DNA of 64,000 bases from the NCBI RefSeq assembly GCF_050943825.1, contig NZ_JBMNPX010000001.1, positions 248,001 through 312,000 on the forward strand, read 5' to 3'. This stretch comes from Pseudoflavonifractor sp050943825 (GTDB taxonomy: Bacteria; Bacillota; Clostridia; Oscillospirales; Oscillospiraceae). Below the pieces are notes generated by a model. That model did no database searches. It was not told where the DNA came from and saw only the letters and a program-made list of their open reading frames with translations. The number at the start of each line of letters is the position of its first letter. Position 1 is the first letter of the stretch. Positions 33,188 through 45,000 of this stretch are shown piece after piece. The translations under genes were made by a program, and so were the position numbers.

Positions 33188-33904
33188 TCAACCTCCCAGG
33201 GCGGCCTTCTGGACCGCCTGCACTTCCCGGATACCCTTGGCACACAACTCCACGAGAGCCCGCTGCTCCTCCAGAGTGAAGGATCGGCCCTCGCCGGTAC
33301 CCTGGAGCTCCACCAGTTCACCCTCGCCGGTCATGACGCAGTTCAGGTCCACCTGGGCGGAGGAGTCCTCCTCATAGCACAGGTCCAGCAGCAGCTGGTC
33401 GTCCACGATGCCGGCGGAGATGGCCGCCACGCAGGTCTTGAGAGGCATTGCCTCCAGGACGCCCTCCTCCACCAGCTTGTGCAGGGCAAAGCTCAGGGCC
33501 ACAAAGCCGCCGGTGACACTGGCGGTACGGGTGCCGCCGTCACCCTGGAGCACGTCGCAGTCCACGGTGATGGTGCGGGGGCCCAGGGCCTTCATGTCCA
33601 CTGCCGCCCGGAGAGAACGGCCCACCAGCCGCTGAATCTCAGCGGACCGTGCAGACAGCTTCAGCTTGGCGATGTCCCGCTTGCTCCGCTCCCGGTTGGC
33701 ACGGGGCAGCATGGAGTACTCGGCGGTGACCCACCCCTCCCCTTCCGAGACGTGAGGGGGCACCCGGTCCTCCACCGAGGCGGTGCACAGCACGTGGGTG
33801 TTGCCGCAGCGGATGAGGCAGGAGCCCTCCGCAAATTTGTTGATACCGGGGATAATCTCGATGGGCCGCAGCTGATCGTTGGCCCGTCCGTCAATTCTTG
33901 CCAT
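33188..33904 (-). CDS. rph: ribonuclease PH
   Basis: The 238-residue length and motifs are those of RNase PH: DGRANDQLRPI, CGNTHVLCTASVE, RANRERSKRDI, the phosphate-site QGDGGTRTASVTGG and a C-terminal GEGRSFTLEE. It trims tRNA 3' ends using phosphate. It follows a short membrane-peptide gene and ftsY, and its stop lies four bases from the rdgB start, so the two are translationally coupled. Confidence 0.97.
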   Translation of the reverse strand: MARIDGRANDQLRPIEIIPGINKFAEGSCLIRCGNTHVLCTASVEDRVPPHVSEGEGWVTAEYSMLPRANRERSKRDIAKLKLSARSAEIQRLVGRSLRAAVDMKALGPRTITVDCDVLQGDGGTRTASVTGGFVALSFALHKLVEEGVLEAMPLKTCVAAISAGIVDDQLLLDLCYEEDSSAQVDLNCVMTGEGELVELQGTGEGRSFTLEEQRALVELCAKGIREVQAVQKAALGG

Positions 33905-33952
33905 TGATATACCTCCAAAACAGGATACAGTCCCGGGAGACTGTCTTTCTCT

Positions 33953-34120
33953 CTAATGTTCCCGCAGGCCCAGAATCCCAAGCAGCAGACCGGAGGCCAT
34001 CAGCACCAGAGCGGCCAGAACCGCCCACATGCCTGCCCGGACAAGGGCCCCGGCCTCCATCAGGACGGTCAGCAGGATTCCGCTCACGGCGCAGGCGCCG
34101 CCCAATACCAGCTTTTTCAT
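33953..34120 (-). CDS. 55-residue two-helix membrane peptide
   Basis: Reading from the ATG at 34120 gives 55 residues with two hydrophobic segments (about 4-20 and 27-50) and a short polar end. AAGG lies six bases upstream. It fills the gap between ftsY and rph in the same direction, ending 48 bases before rph. I do not recognise a family. The hydrophobic composition and operon position support a real gene, but the small size leaves doubt. Confidence 0.6.
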   Translation of the reverse strand: MKKLVLGGACAVSGILLTVLMEAGALVRAGMWAVLAALVLMASGLLLGILGLREH

Positions 34121-34142
34121 CTGTTTCCTTCCTTATTATATA

Positions 34143-35042
34143 TCAGATCAGCGCGCGGACAAAGCTCTCCGCCTCAAAGGGCATCAGGTCGTCGATACCC
34201 TCGCCCACGCCCACGTACTTCACAGGCACCTGGAGGGCATCGGCAATGGCGATGACAATGCCGCCCTTGGCAGAGCCGTCCAGCTTGGTGAGGACAATGC
34301 CGGTGATGCCGGCGGCCTCCATGAACTGCTTGGCCTGGATGAGACCGTTCTGGCCGGTGGTGGCGTCCAGCACCAGCAGGGTCTCGGTCCGGCTGCCGGG
34401 CAGCTCACGGTCGATGACACGGCCGATCTTGTTCAGCTCGTTCATCAGGTTCTGCTTGTTGTGGAGACGGCCGGCGGTGTCCACCAGCACCACGTCGGTC
34501 TTGCGGGCCTTGGCGGCCTGCATGGCGTCAAACACCACGGCGGCGGGGTCAGCACCCTCGTGCTGGCGGACCAGCTCCACACCGGACCGCTGGGACCAGA
34601 TCTCCAGCTGGTCGGCGGCGGCAGCACGGAAGGTGTCGGCAGCGGCCAGCAGCACCTTCTGCCCCTCCCCCTTCAGCCGGGCGCCCAGCTTGCCGATGGT
34701 GGTGGTCTTGCCCACGCCGTTGACACCGATGACCAGAATCACGGCGGGAGAGGCGCTCAGGTCCAGGGCGCTGTCGCCAACGTTCAGCATGTCGGTCAGC
34801 ACACGGCGCAGGCATTCACGGGCCCCCTCCGTGTCCTTGATCTTCTCCGTCTTTACCCGGCGGCGCAGCTCAGCCACCGCCTTGATGGTGGTGTCCATGC
34901 CCATGTCGCCCAGGATGAGGGTCTCCTCCAGCTCGTCGTAGAAGTCGTCGTCCAGTTCTCCGGCAAACAGGCTGTCCAGCGAGTGGCCGATGTTCTCCTT
35001 GGTGCGGGTCAGGCCCGCCTTGATCTTGTCAAAAAAGCCCAT
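34143..35042 (-). CDS. ftsY: signal recognition particle receptor FtsY
   Basis: This 299-residue SRP GTPase contains the N domain and the G domain with GVNGVGKTTTIGKL (P-loop), AAADTFRAAA, VDTAGRLHNKQNLM, TKLDGSAKGG and GVGEGIDDL. It lacks the long acidic A domain of enterobacterial FtsY, as expected for Gram-positive forms. It docks ribosome-SRP complexes at the membrane. It directly follows smc, a conserved order. Confidence 0.97.
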   Translation of the reverse strand: MGFFDKIKAGLTRTKENIGHSLDSLFAGELDDDFYDELEETLILGDMGMDTTIKAVAELRRRVKTEKIKDTEGARECLRRVLTDMLNVGDSALDLSASPAVILVIGVNGVGKTTTIGKLGARLKGEGQKVLLAAADTFRAAAADQLEIWSQRSGVELVRQHEGADPAAVVFDAMQAAKARKTDVVLVDTAGRLHNKQNLMNELNKIGRVIDRELPGSRTETLLVLDATTGQNGLIQAKQFMEAAGITGIVLTKLDGSAKGGIVIAIADALQVPVKYVGVGEGIDDLMPFEAESFVRALI

Positions 35043-35113
35043 GTACGCTCGGTTCCTTTCGTTCTTCCTTATTTTCAGTATTCCGCGTTCATCCGGTGTT
35101 GAAACGCGGCATT

Positions 35114-38100
35114 TTACTTGATATTCAGTTCCCTCTCCACGTCGTTCAGATTGATGGTCAGGATGCGGCTCACACCCTGCTCCTGCATGGTGACGCCGTA
35201 GAGCACGTCGGCCTCCTCCATGGTGCCACGACGGTGGGTGATGACGATGAACTGGGTCTTGTCGCTCATCTGCCGCAGGTAGTGGGCAAAGCGGACCACG
35301 TTGGCGTCGTCCAGGGCGGCCTCAATCTCGTCCATCACGCAGAAGGGCGTGGGGCTCACCTTCAGAATGGCAAAGTAGAGGGCGATGGCCACAAAGGCCT
35401 TTTCACCGCCCGAGAGCAGGGTGATGATCTTCAGCGCCTTACCCGGAGGCTGGACCTTGATCTCAATGCCGCAGTTGAGGATATCGTCCGGGTCCTCCAG
35501 CTCCAGAGTGGCACGGCCGCCGCCAAACAGGGACTGGAAGGTCTCGCCAAAGGCCTGATTGATAATGGCAAACCGGTTGGAGAAGATGGTCTTCATCTCG
35601 GCGGTGATGTCGGCGATGATGCCCTCCAGCTCCTTCTTGGACTTCTGTACGTCGTCCCGCTGGTCTTTCAGATAGGTATACCGCTCGTTGATGCGCTGGA
35701 ACTCCTCGATGGCGTCCAGGTTGATGTTGCCCAGGCCGGAGATGGACTTCTTCAGCTCTCCGATGCGGCGCTGGGCCTTGGGCACACTCTCCAGCTCCAC
35801 CCGCTGCTGGCGGGCGGCCTCGTGGGAGAGCTCGTAGGTCTCCCACAGCTTGTCCAGAATTCCCTTCTCCTCCATGGCGCTGGACAGCTTCTTCTGCTCC
35901 AGCACCGACACCTCGCGCTCCATGGACAGCAGCTCGGTGTTCTTGTCCCGGCTCTCCCGGTCGGCCTGATTCCGCTGGCCTTCCAATTCCAGCTTTTCAT
36001 TGTTGAGCCGCTGGATGGCCTCGTTCCGACTCTGGTTCTCCTCTCGGATGGTCTGGAGCTTCCGCTCCTGCTCCAGGATCTGGGCGTTCAGGTCGTCGTT
36101 CTTGGCCTTCAGCTCGGCGATCATCTTCGCCCGCTGCTCCCGGTCTCCCGCCATGTCGCGGCGCAGATCCTCCAGCTCCTCCAGAGCCTTCTGAGAGGCG
36201 TCCTGCTCGGCCTCCAGGCTGGCCAGCTTCATATTCAATGCTGCAATCTGCTCGCCGATGGCGCTCACCTGCTCCTGCAGGCGGCTCTGGCCCTCCGCCT
36301 TGCTGTCTGCCTCCGCCCGCAGAGCGGCAGCGGAGCCCTCCAGAGCCTCAATGCGGCTTCTGGCAGCGGCGGTGTCCGCCTCGGTCTGGGCCGCCCGCTG
36401 CTCCAGCTGCTTCAGCTCGGCACGCTGGACCTCCTGCTGGCGGCGCAGATCGGCAAGCTGTGTCTCATAGTGGCCGCAGCGTTCCTCCAGCTTGAGGATA
36501 GTGTCCTCATGGGTACGCTGCTGGGCCTGTGCGGTTTCCACCTCGTACTGGGCCACCGCCGCCTCGCGTCTGGCCTCATCCAGTACCTTGGCCGCCTCGG
36601 CCAGGGCGTCCCGGACGCCGTTTAGCTGGGTGTTCAGCCGCTCCAGCTCGTTGGCACGGCTGAGGATACCCGCCGAACGGGAGGCCGATCCGCCGGTCAT
36701 GGAGCCGCCGGGGTTAAGGACCTGTCCGTCCAGGGTGACGATGCGGAACCGGTAGCTGTACTTCCGGGCCATGGCAATGGCACAGTCCATGTCCTCCGCG
36801 ATGACCACCCGGCCCAGCAGGTTGGAAAAGACCTTCTCATAGGCGGGCTCAAACCGGACCAACCGGTCGGCCATGCCCACAAAGCCAGGTTCCTTTTCTA
36901 CTGCCCGGTCCCGGAAATCGGAAGGCCGGATAGAGGTCAGAGGCAGGAAGGTACAGCGTCCGCCGTCCCGCCGCTTCAGGCACTGGATGGCAGCCTTGCC
37001 CGCCTCCTCCGTGTCCACCACGATGTTCTGCATGGCGGCGCCCAGGGCGATCTCAATGGCCACGGTGTACTGGTCCTCCACGTGGAGCAGACCGGCCACC
37101 GGGCCGCGAATCCCCCGCAGCTGACCCCGCTCGGCCTCCCCCATGACCACCTTGATGGCCTTGGAGTAACCCTCATAGGCCTTCTCCATGTCCCGGAGCA
37201 TGTGGATGCGGGATTTGAGCGCGTTCTCCTCCATCTGGAGCTTCATATGCCGGTCCTGGGTCTCCTTCGCCTTCCGGCTGCGGGACTCAAGACGCAAAGT
37301 GTAGCCGCTGATGACGTTTTTCAGGGCGTCCCGATCCTCACGGGCCTGCTCCAACTCAGCACGGGCCGTCTTCTCCTCCGCCTGGGCGGTGTTCAGCCGT
37401 TCCTCGGCGGCGGCCAGTTCCTGACGCACCGCTTCGTCCCGGTCCATCAGCTCCTGGGCGGCGGCGGCCAGGGCGGACAGCAGCGCCTTTGCCTCGGAGG
37501 CGGAGGCGCTCTCCACTGCCTCCTTCTGGCGCAGGGCCTCCATCTCAGCAGCCAGGGTTCCGGCGTTCCGTATCGCCTCCTGGGACTGGTTCTGATAGTC
37601 CGTCAGAGACGCCCGCAGGGCATCCGCTTCCTCTATAATAGAACGGATTCTGCTCCGGCGGTCCTCAATCTGGGCGCCAATGCTGTCGTCCCGTCCCTCC
37701 TGAGCGGCCAGCTCCTCCTGGAGGCGACCGCTGTTCTCCAGATTGTTCTGGATATTGGTCTTGAGCACGGCGATGGCGTTGTCACACAGGTTGGCATCCG
37801 CCTCCCGCTGCATCATCTCAAAGCGGATGTGCTCAACCTCCACGTCCTTCTCCCGCATCTGGGCGGCGTAGCCCTCGGCGGCGGCATAGAGTACCTCCAC
37901 CTGGCGCTGAGCATCCTCCTTCTGGCGGACGGCGTTCTCGTAGTCGCTCAGGGTCTTGATGGCTGCGGCACGGATCTTCTCCAGCTGGTCCAGCCAGACC
38001 GAAATCTCCAGGCCACGCAGCTCGTCCCGCAGGAGGAGGTATTTTCTGGCCTTCTCCGACTGGGCCCGCAGGGGCTCCACCTGGAGCTCCAGCTCGTCCA

Positions 38101-38683
38101 GCTTGTCGTTGATGCGGACCAGGTTCTCGTCAGTACGGATAAGCTTGTGCTCCGCCTCCTCCTTGCGGTGGCGGTAGCGGGAAATGCCCGCCGCCTCCTC
38201 AAAAATCTCCCGGCGGTCGCCAGACTTGACCGAGAGAATCTCGTCGATCTTGCCCTGGCCGATGATGGAGTAGCCTTCCCGGCCCAGGCCGGTGTCCATA
38301 AAGAGCTCGTTGATGTCCTTCAGACGGACGCTGCGGCGGTTGATGTAGTACTCGCTCTCTCCTGAGCGGTAGTACCGCCGGGTGACCATGACCTCGCTCT
38401 CCTCCAGGTCAAAGAAATGCTCGGAGTTGTCCAGCACCAGGGAGACCTCGGCAAAACCCAGCTGCTTGCGCTTGGCTGTGCCGCCGAAGATGACATCCTC
38501 CATCTTGCCGCCACGGAGGGCACGGGTGGACTGTTCTCCCATGACCCAGCGGATGGCGTCGGAGATATTGGACTTGCCGCTGCCGTTTGGTCCTACGATG
38601 GCGGTGATGTCCTCTCCAAAGGTAAGAACCGTCTTATCCGGGAAAGATTTGAACCCCTGAATTTCGAGTGCTTTTAAGTACAA
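35114..38683 (-). CDS. smc: chromosome segregation protein SMC
   Basis: The 1,189-residue protein has Walker A GPNGSGKSN near residue 32, two long coiled coils (about 165-500 and 670-1010), a hinge with GGSASRSAGILSR near 655, and the C-terminal head with LLSGGEKAFVAIAL and the Walker B VMDEIEAALDDANV. It compacts and helps segregate the chromosome together with ScpA and ScpB, which are not in the window. The TTG at 38683, seven bases after GAGGTG, gives the family's usual N-terminus YLKALEIQGFKSF. In most clostridia smc follows rnc; here 8.6 kb of opposite-strand DNA separates them. Confidence 0.97.
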   Translation of the reverse strand: MYLKALEIQGFKSFPDKTVLTFGEDITAIVGPNGSGKSNISDAIRWVMGEQSTRALRGGKMEDVIFGGTAKRKQLGFAEVSLVLDNSEHFFDLEESEVMVTRRYYRSGESEYYINRRSVRLKDINELFMDTGLGREGYSIIGQGKIDEILSVKSGDRREIFEEAAGISRYRHRKEEAEHKLIRTDENLVRINDKLDELELQVEPLRAQSEKARKYLLLRDELRGLEISVWLDQLEKIRAAAIKTLSDYENAVRQKEDAQRQVEVLYAAAEGYAAQMREKDVEVEHIRFEMMQREADANLCDNAIAVLKTNIQNNLENSGRLQEELAAQEGRDDSIGAQIEDRRSRIRSIIEEADALRASLTDYQNQSQEAIRNAGTLAAEMEALRQKEAVESASASEAKALLSALAAAAQELMDRDEAVRQELAAAEERLNTAQAEEKTARAELEQAREDRDALKNVISGYTLRLESRSRKAKETQDRHMKLQMEENALKSRIHMLRDMEKAYEGYSKAIKVVMGEAERGQLRGIRGPVAGLLHVEDQYTVAIEIALGAAMQNIVVDTEEAGKAAIQCLKRRDGGRCTFLPLTSIRPSDFRDRAVEKEPGFVGMADRLVRFEPAYEKVFSNLLGRVVIAEDMDCAIAMARKYSYRFRIVTLDGQVLNPGGSMTGGSASRSAGILSRANELERLNTQLNGVRDALAEAAKVLDEARREAAVAQYEVETAQAQQRTHEDTILKLEERCGHYETQLADLRRQQEVQRAELKQLEQRAAQTEADTAAARSRIEALEGSAAALRAEADSKAEGQSRLQEQVSAIGEQIAALNMKLASLEAEQDASQKALEELEDLRRDMAGDREQRAKMIAELKAKNDDLNAQILEQERKLQTIREENQSRNEAIQRLNNEKLELEGQRNQADRESRDKNTELLSMEREVSVLEQKKLSSAMEEKGILDKLWETYELSHEAARQQRVELESVPKAQRRIGELKKSISGLGNINLDAIEEFQRINERYTYLKDQRDDVQKSKKELEGIIADITAEMKTIFSNRFAIINQAFGETFQSLFGGGRATLELEDPDDILNCGIEIKVQPPGKALKIITLLSGGEKAFVAIALYFAILKVSPTPFCVMDEIEAALDDANVVRFAHYLRQMSDKTQFIVITHRRGTMEEADVLYGVTMQEQGVSRILTINLNDVERELNIK

Positions 38684-38732
38684 ATCGGGCACCTCACATT
38701 TGCGTTTTTGGTGCAATGCGTTTGAATACTAT

Positions 38733-38761
38733 ATTATATCAAGTTCCTATCCTCATTGCAA
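38733..38761 (-). promoter_or_regulatory. promoter of the smc-ftsY run
   Basis: On the minus strand TTGCAA (38756-38761), 17 bases and TATAAT (38733-38738). It supplies smc with its own transcription now that rnc is distant. Confidence 0.8.
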
Positions 38762-38899
38762 ATAGTTTTCCGCTCCGACAGTTCACTCTGTAACACCCTC
38801 TGCGCACAATTGTTCTTCTCTTTTGTACATGTGTCCACTTTACACTAATTTTACATGTCTATTTTCACTTTTTATTGTGCAAATCAACACCTCTCCCCG

Positions 38900-38928
38900 T
38901 TGAATGTAACCATTTTTCCATGTAGAAT
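38900..38928 (+). promoter_or_regulatory. promoter of the S-layer-anchored protein gene
   Basis: TTGAAT (38900-38905), 17 bases and TAGAAT (38923-38928). This predicts an mRNA leader of about 140 bases. The rest of 38762-38899 is AT-rich and shows nothing else I can name. Confidence 0.7.
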
Positions 38929-39014
38929 GAATATGTAAGAAATCTAATTTTGTTTTATGTGACCGTTTTGAGGGAGGTGACGTAACAGCGGAACCAGATG
39001 ACAGGCAATCATTT

Positions 39015-39058
39015 GTCAACGGGGCGGGTCCCGTTGACGTCCGTACTGCGCTGCGGAC
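39015..39058 (+). promoter_or_regulatory. paired hairpins in the leader of the surface protein gene
   Basis: GTCAACGGG and CCCGTTGAC (39015-39038) form a perfect 9-bp stem, immediately followed by a GTCCG / CGGAC stem (39039-39058). They end about six bases before the ribosome site AAAGG. Stabilising leader structures are common for abundant surface proteins. Confidence 0.55.
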
Positions 39059-39077
39059 GAGAGAAAGGATGGAGATC

Positions 39078-42000
39078 ATGAAACGACAGCTCCGTAAGAA
39101 CCTTGCACTGCTCCTATCCCTCGCAATGCTGCTCACCTTCTTCCCCGCCGCCGCTTCCGCCGCTGGTGAGGATGCGGTATATACAAAGATTACTGAACTG
39201 AGCGAACTGACAGACGGCCAGTATGTTCTGGTCGCAGACACCGCTTCCGGTGCAAAAGCCCTCGGCACGAACATCGGCAGCAAAATTGGCGGAACCGATG
39301 TGACTTTTACGGAAGGCAGCCTCACCTCCGACAGCAGTATTCCAACCTGGACGGTCACCGTATCTGGTGAAACAGCTACGTTCTATAATAGCAGCAACTA
39401 CCTTGGATACGGCTCCAGCGGAACCAATTTCACAAAGCCTAAGGAAGCATATATCTGGAATATTGCCTCCAACAACGATGGGACATTCCGCTTTATCGCT
39501 TCCGGCGATGAAAACCGTCTCATTGCGTGGCAAGAAGCTAATGAACAGTTCGGCGCTTATTCCATCAACAATACCAGCGGATACGTCTTCGACCTGCTTG
39601 TGTTCAAAGCCGAAGGTGGCGGCAGCACCACTGACCCCGGTGGAGACCCCGATCCTCAGCCCGGCGAGCCCCCCATCAAAGCCGGGGATGAGGTAGTCTT
39701 TTATATGCCCGACCAGCAGATGGCCATGTCCACCACCGCCAGCGGCTCCAAACTGGCTGGCCAGGAGGCCACCCTGGAGAACAGCATCCTGGCCACCGCC
39801 AAGGATACCGCTGTCTTTACCGTTGAAGCCAACGAGGAGGGCCAGTTCACCTTCTCCGCCGGCGGCAAATATCTCACCTCCGGTGAGACGGGCAACAGTC
39901 TCACCATGGCCGAGACCGCCAGCGAGTACAGCTACTGGACCCTGGAGGAACAGGGCGAGGGCTGGCTGGTCAAGAATGTTAGTGCACAGTTTAACGGTAG
40001 TGCACAGTACATTGAATATTACGGTGGATTTACTACCTATGGATACGACAGCGGTAACGCTGGTATCTATACCTTCCAATTCTTCCTGGCGAATGATGTG
40101 AAAGAACCGGGCAGCACGCCGGATCCCGATCCAGAAGGCGCCGAACTGGTGGAGACCCCTGCCAATGGCGACATCGTGGTTATCTACTATCCCACTGACG
40201 GCAAGGTCATGGGCACCGAGTCCTACACCTACAATGAAAAGAAGGACGAGCTGGTGGCTGTGGACGGTACGCTCACTGATGGACTCCTAACTGTGCCTGA
40301 GGGTGCAGCGGAATTCAAGGTCCATGTGGACGAGAACGGTCACTACACCTTTGAGAGCGACGCCGGTTACCTCTATCTGGACGGCACCAATGTGCGTCTG
40401 GTAGCCGAACAGGGCGAGTACACCCTCTTTGACCTGAAGAAGCAGGAAACCGGCTCTTTCATCAGGAGCACCAATGCCCAGTTCTCCGGCAAAGCCCAGT
40501 ATCTGGAGTATTACGGCGGCTACTTCACCTGCTACGGCATGGGCAGCAATACTGATATCTATACCTTCCAGTTCTACAAGACCGGAACCTTTAATCCCAG
40601 CACCGGTCCTATCGTGGGCGGTGACCAGGTGGTCATTTATAACCCAGGTTCCGGAATGGCCCTCTCTGCAAATGCCAAAGGCACCTATTACCGCGCGGGC
40701 GTCGCCTTTGACCCGGTGACCAGTGTAAACAGCCTCACCGGCGATCTGGTGTGGGATGTCAGCGTAAATGCGGACGGCAATTATCTCTTCAGCAACAATG
40801 GGCAAAAGCTCTCTGTCAACGCTAACAACAACAGCCTGCCTCTGGATGAGGTGAACGACACTTGGAAAATCGAAGCCGCTACCACGGAAGGCTGTTACTA
40901 CCTCATTAACGTTAACCGGCCCAACCTTTATGTGGAGTGGTTTAGCCAATACTCCGAGTTCTCCACCTATAATTACTCCGCTGCCAATGAGAGCATCTAC
41001 GCCATGCAGCTCATCAAAGTAGACTACGACGGCTCTGAGCCCGGCGGCGAGGTGGAGTTCCCTGATGCTCCCTTCGTCATCTACAACATCAGCTCCCAGG
41101 GTGTGCTGGCCGGACAGGACAGCAACACCACCAGCCCCTCGGTGAATAACGCATCCGCCACACTCTCTGACGGAGCTGTCACTCCTGCAAACGGCGCCCG
41201 CGTGTTTACCGTGGAGACCACCTCTGACGGCTACTATCGTTTCAAGAACGAGCACGACGGTTACCTCTCCTCCAATGGCACCGGCAGCAACGCCTTCTAT
41301 CTTACCGAAGCCACCCAGGAATCCGACTGGGCTGTCTCCGCTTACAACGGCGGCTACAAGCTGATGAGCCGGGTTGCCAAGTATAACGGCAAGTACGATC
41401 AGTACCTGGAGTATTACAGCGGCAGCTATAAGACGTACAGCCTGTACGACAGCAAACCGGAAGACGACAAGGACATCTACACCTTCCAGTTCTATCCTGT
41501 AGCTGAAGGCGTAGAAATTACGGAAGGCGTAGTCAATATCCCCGGCGTCACCTTTGGCTTCCTGTCTGACGCCTATGTGGGCCAGGACTACACTGTTACC
41601 TTTACCGTGGACAGTGTGTTCGGCGTGGCTGATAGTCTTACCGCCAAATACGGCGAGACAGAAGCTGTACTCACTGAGAAAGACGGCACCTACTCCTTCA
41701 CCATTCCCGCCAGCGCTCTGACCAAGGGCGGCAAGCTGGCCGTCACCGTCAGCGGCACTGACACCAAGGGTGTGGCTATCTCCGGTTCCGACGAAATCAC
41801 GGTGAAGGACGAGCCCTATATTCTCGACGTATTCCCCGCCGTCAATGACCAGACCGGCGACAACAAGCGGCCTGAGATCGGCTTCACCTTCGGCAACGCA
41901 GGCGATAAGCCCACCATCACCCTGAAGGTGAACGACCAGGATGTTACCACCACTGTGGATGGCAGCAAGGTCTCCTATAAGCCCACCGCTGACATGGCCG

Positions 42001-45000
42001 ACGGTAAGGTCACCGTCACCGCCACGGTCACCCGGGAGGACAGTCTGAGCGCCACCCGCACCTGGACCTTCACCATCGGCACGGCCCAGTACCAGCTCTA
42101 CTTCGGCCAGCTCCACTCCCACACCAAGGAGTACTCCGACGGCGCGGGCACCCTGGACGAGGGCCTGGCCTATGTGGCCGGACTGCCTGAGAGCGCCAAC
42201 GTGGACTTCGTGGCCTTCACCGACCACTCCAACTACTTCGATTCCACCAGCAGCGCCAACCCCGAGGCCGCCCTCTACGACGTCACCCAGATGACGGAGG
42301 AGAGCAAGGCCAAGTGGGACACCTACACCGGCAAGGTCGCCGCCTTCAACGAGACGTATGTCGGCGAGATCGTGGCCCTGGCGGGCTTCGAGATGACCTG
42401 GTCCGGCGGCCCCGGCCACATCAACACCTTCAACACCCCCGGCATCGTCTCCCGCAACAACAAGACCCTCAACGACAAGACCGCCGACGCGGGCATGAAG
42501 GCCTACTACGCCCTGCTGAGCAACGAGAACCTGGTGGATTCCATCAGCCAGTTCAACCACCCCGGCACCACCTTCGGCAACTTCAGCGACTTCGCCTACT
42601 ACGACCCCATCATCGACACCCGGATGTACCTCGTCGAGGTGGGCAACGGCGAGGGCGCCATCGGCGCCGGCGGCTACTACCCCAGCTATGAGCAGTACAT
42701 CATGGCCCTGGACAAGGGCTGGCACCTGGCCCCCACCAACAACCAGGACAACCACAAGGGCAGCTGGGGCAACGCCAACGACGCCCGTGACGTCGTCCTC
42801 ACCGACGACTTCTCCCAGGAGGGCATCTACGAGGCCATCCGCAACTACCGGGTCTACGCCACCGAGGACAAGAACCTGGAGATCCACTACACCCTCAACG
42901 GCCAGATGCTGGGCTCCACCATCAAGGAGGCGGAGACCGCCAACATCCAGGTCAGCGTGTACGACCCCGACCCCTCCGACTCCATCTCCAAGGTGGAAGT
43001 GGTGGTCAACTCCGGCAAGGTGGCCTACACCTGGGAGGACCCCGCTGAGCTGTCCTCCGGCCAGCTGGAGTGCACCATCCCCGCCGACTACAGCTACTAC
43101 TTCATCCGCGTCACCCAGGGCGACGGCGACCTGGCGGTCACCGCCCCCGTGTGGATCGGCGAAGTGGTGAAGCTGGGCGTCTCCTCCGTGGAGTGCGGCA
43201 CCGCCACCCCCGTCACCGGCGAGGCACTCACCCTCACCACCACCCTCTTCAACAGCGAGGCCTCTGCGGCCACTGTGAAGTCCATCACCTACACCAGCGG
43301 CAGCGAGACCCTGTACACCGACAACACCGTGCGGACTATCCCCGCCTCCGGCACCCTGGCTGTGGACTGGAGCTATATCCCCGATATGGCCCGGGTGATG
43401 ACAATCACCGCCACTGCCGTGATTGCACAGGGTGACATCGAGTACAGCTACTCCAAGAGCGTAACCCTGGACATCCTGGACGCCAGCCAGCTGGTGTACA
43501 TCGGCATCGACGCCTCTCACTATAATGAGTATGTGGCCGGCAATTACAAGGACTCCATGGGCAACTTCAGCAACCTGGCCGCCGGCTACTCGGTGCGCAC
43601 AGTTCAGCTGAACACCAGTGCTGACCTGCTCGCCGCCTGCGAAAATGCCAATGACAAGTATGTGGCTCTGGTGCTCACCGCCCCCTCCCGCCGCAACGGC
43701 GACAGCCTGCGGGATCCCTACCTGTGCTACACCACCGAAGAGCTCCAGGCCATCGCGGACTTCAACGCCGCTGGCGGCGCGGTGATTGTGGCCGGCTGGG
43801 GCGACTATTACGAGAGCTATAAGGACTTCCCAGCAAAGGACCATATGGCCGCCCAGCAAAACCTAATTCTGGAAGCCTTGGGCTCCCATCTGCGTATCAG
43901 CGACGATGAGCTCAAGGACGAAACCTACAACGGCGGCCAGCCCCAGCGCCTCTACCTGAGCAGCTACAACTTTAACTCCTTCCTGCTGAACCGGGTGGAG
44001 TTCGATGCGGACAACCCCCACAACAACCTGTACACCGAGCTGTTTAGCCAGTACGGCGGCGCCTCCATCCATGTGGTGGATACGGACGGACAGCCCACCA
44101 CCGTCATCCCCGATACCGTGACCCCGGTGGTGTACGGCTTCGCCACCAGCTACTCCGCCGATGACGACAAGGACAACTGGGGCGGCCTGGGCGAGATTCC
44201 CAAGTATGAGTACGCCGAGGGCGACAACCGCCTCATGGCGCTGGCTACCGAGGACCTGGGCGGCGGCAAGGGTCTCATCGTTGTCTCCGGTGCGGCCTTC
44301 CTGTCCAACTTTGAGGTCCAGGCCACCATCGGTGACTCTAACGCCGAGAAGAACTACTCCAACTACAAAATCTGCGAAAATCTGGTGAACTGCCTCAATC
44401 CCATCACCATCTCCAATATCGCCGACGTGCAGGCCCAGAAGCTGGAGGGCATCAAGTACACGGTCGAGGGTGTAGTCACCTCCAACGCCTCCGGCTTTGA
44501 CAAGGACACCGCCTTCTTCGACTGTATCTATGTCCAGGATGACACCGCCGGCATCAACGCCTTCCCCGTGGCGGGCAGCTTCAAACTGGGTGACAAGGTG
44601 CGCATCACCGGCACCACCTCCTCCTATCAGGGCGAGCGCCAGCTCAACGTGACCTCCATCGAGAAGATCGGCGAGGTCACGCCTCTTGAGCCCAAGCTCA
44701 TCACCACACAGGAGGCCGCCCAGTCCACCTATCTGGGCAGCCTGGTAAAGATCCAGGGTGTGGTGGTCAGCTTTGCCGAGGCCCAGGGCTCCATCCAGAC
44801 CATCATGGTCCGGGATGAGACCGGCTACGACGCCCGGGTGTTCATCGACGGCTACATCACCCAGAACAAGGAGATCGAAAACCTAGCGGTGGGCCATGAG
44901 ATCACCGTCATCGGTCTGTCCTCCTACGACAACAGCTTCGACGGCCCCGCACCCCGCATCCGTGTCCGCGACCGGGCTGAGATTGTGTGCGGCACTGAAG

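Noticed and set aside
40287..43859. 1,190-codon minus-strand frame inside the surface-protein gene
   Set aside because: It is Gly-, Val- and His-rich with no recognisable domains; the plus strand has signal peptide, PHP and SLH domains.
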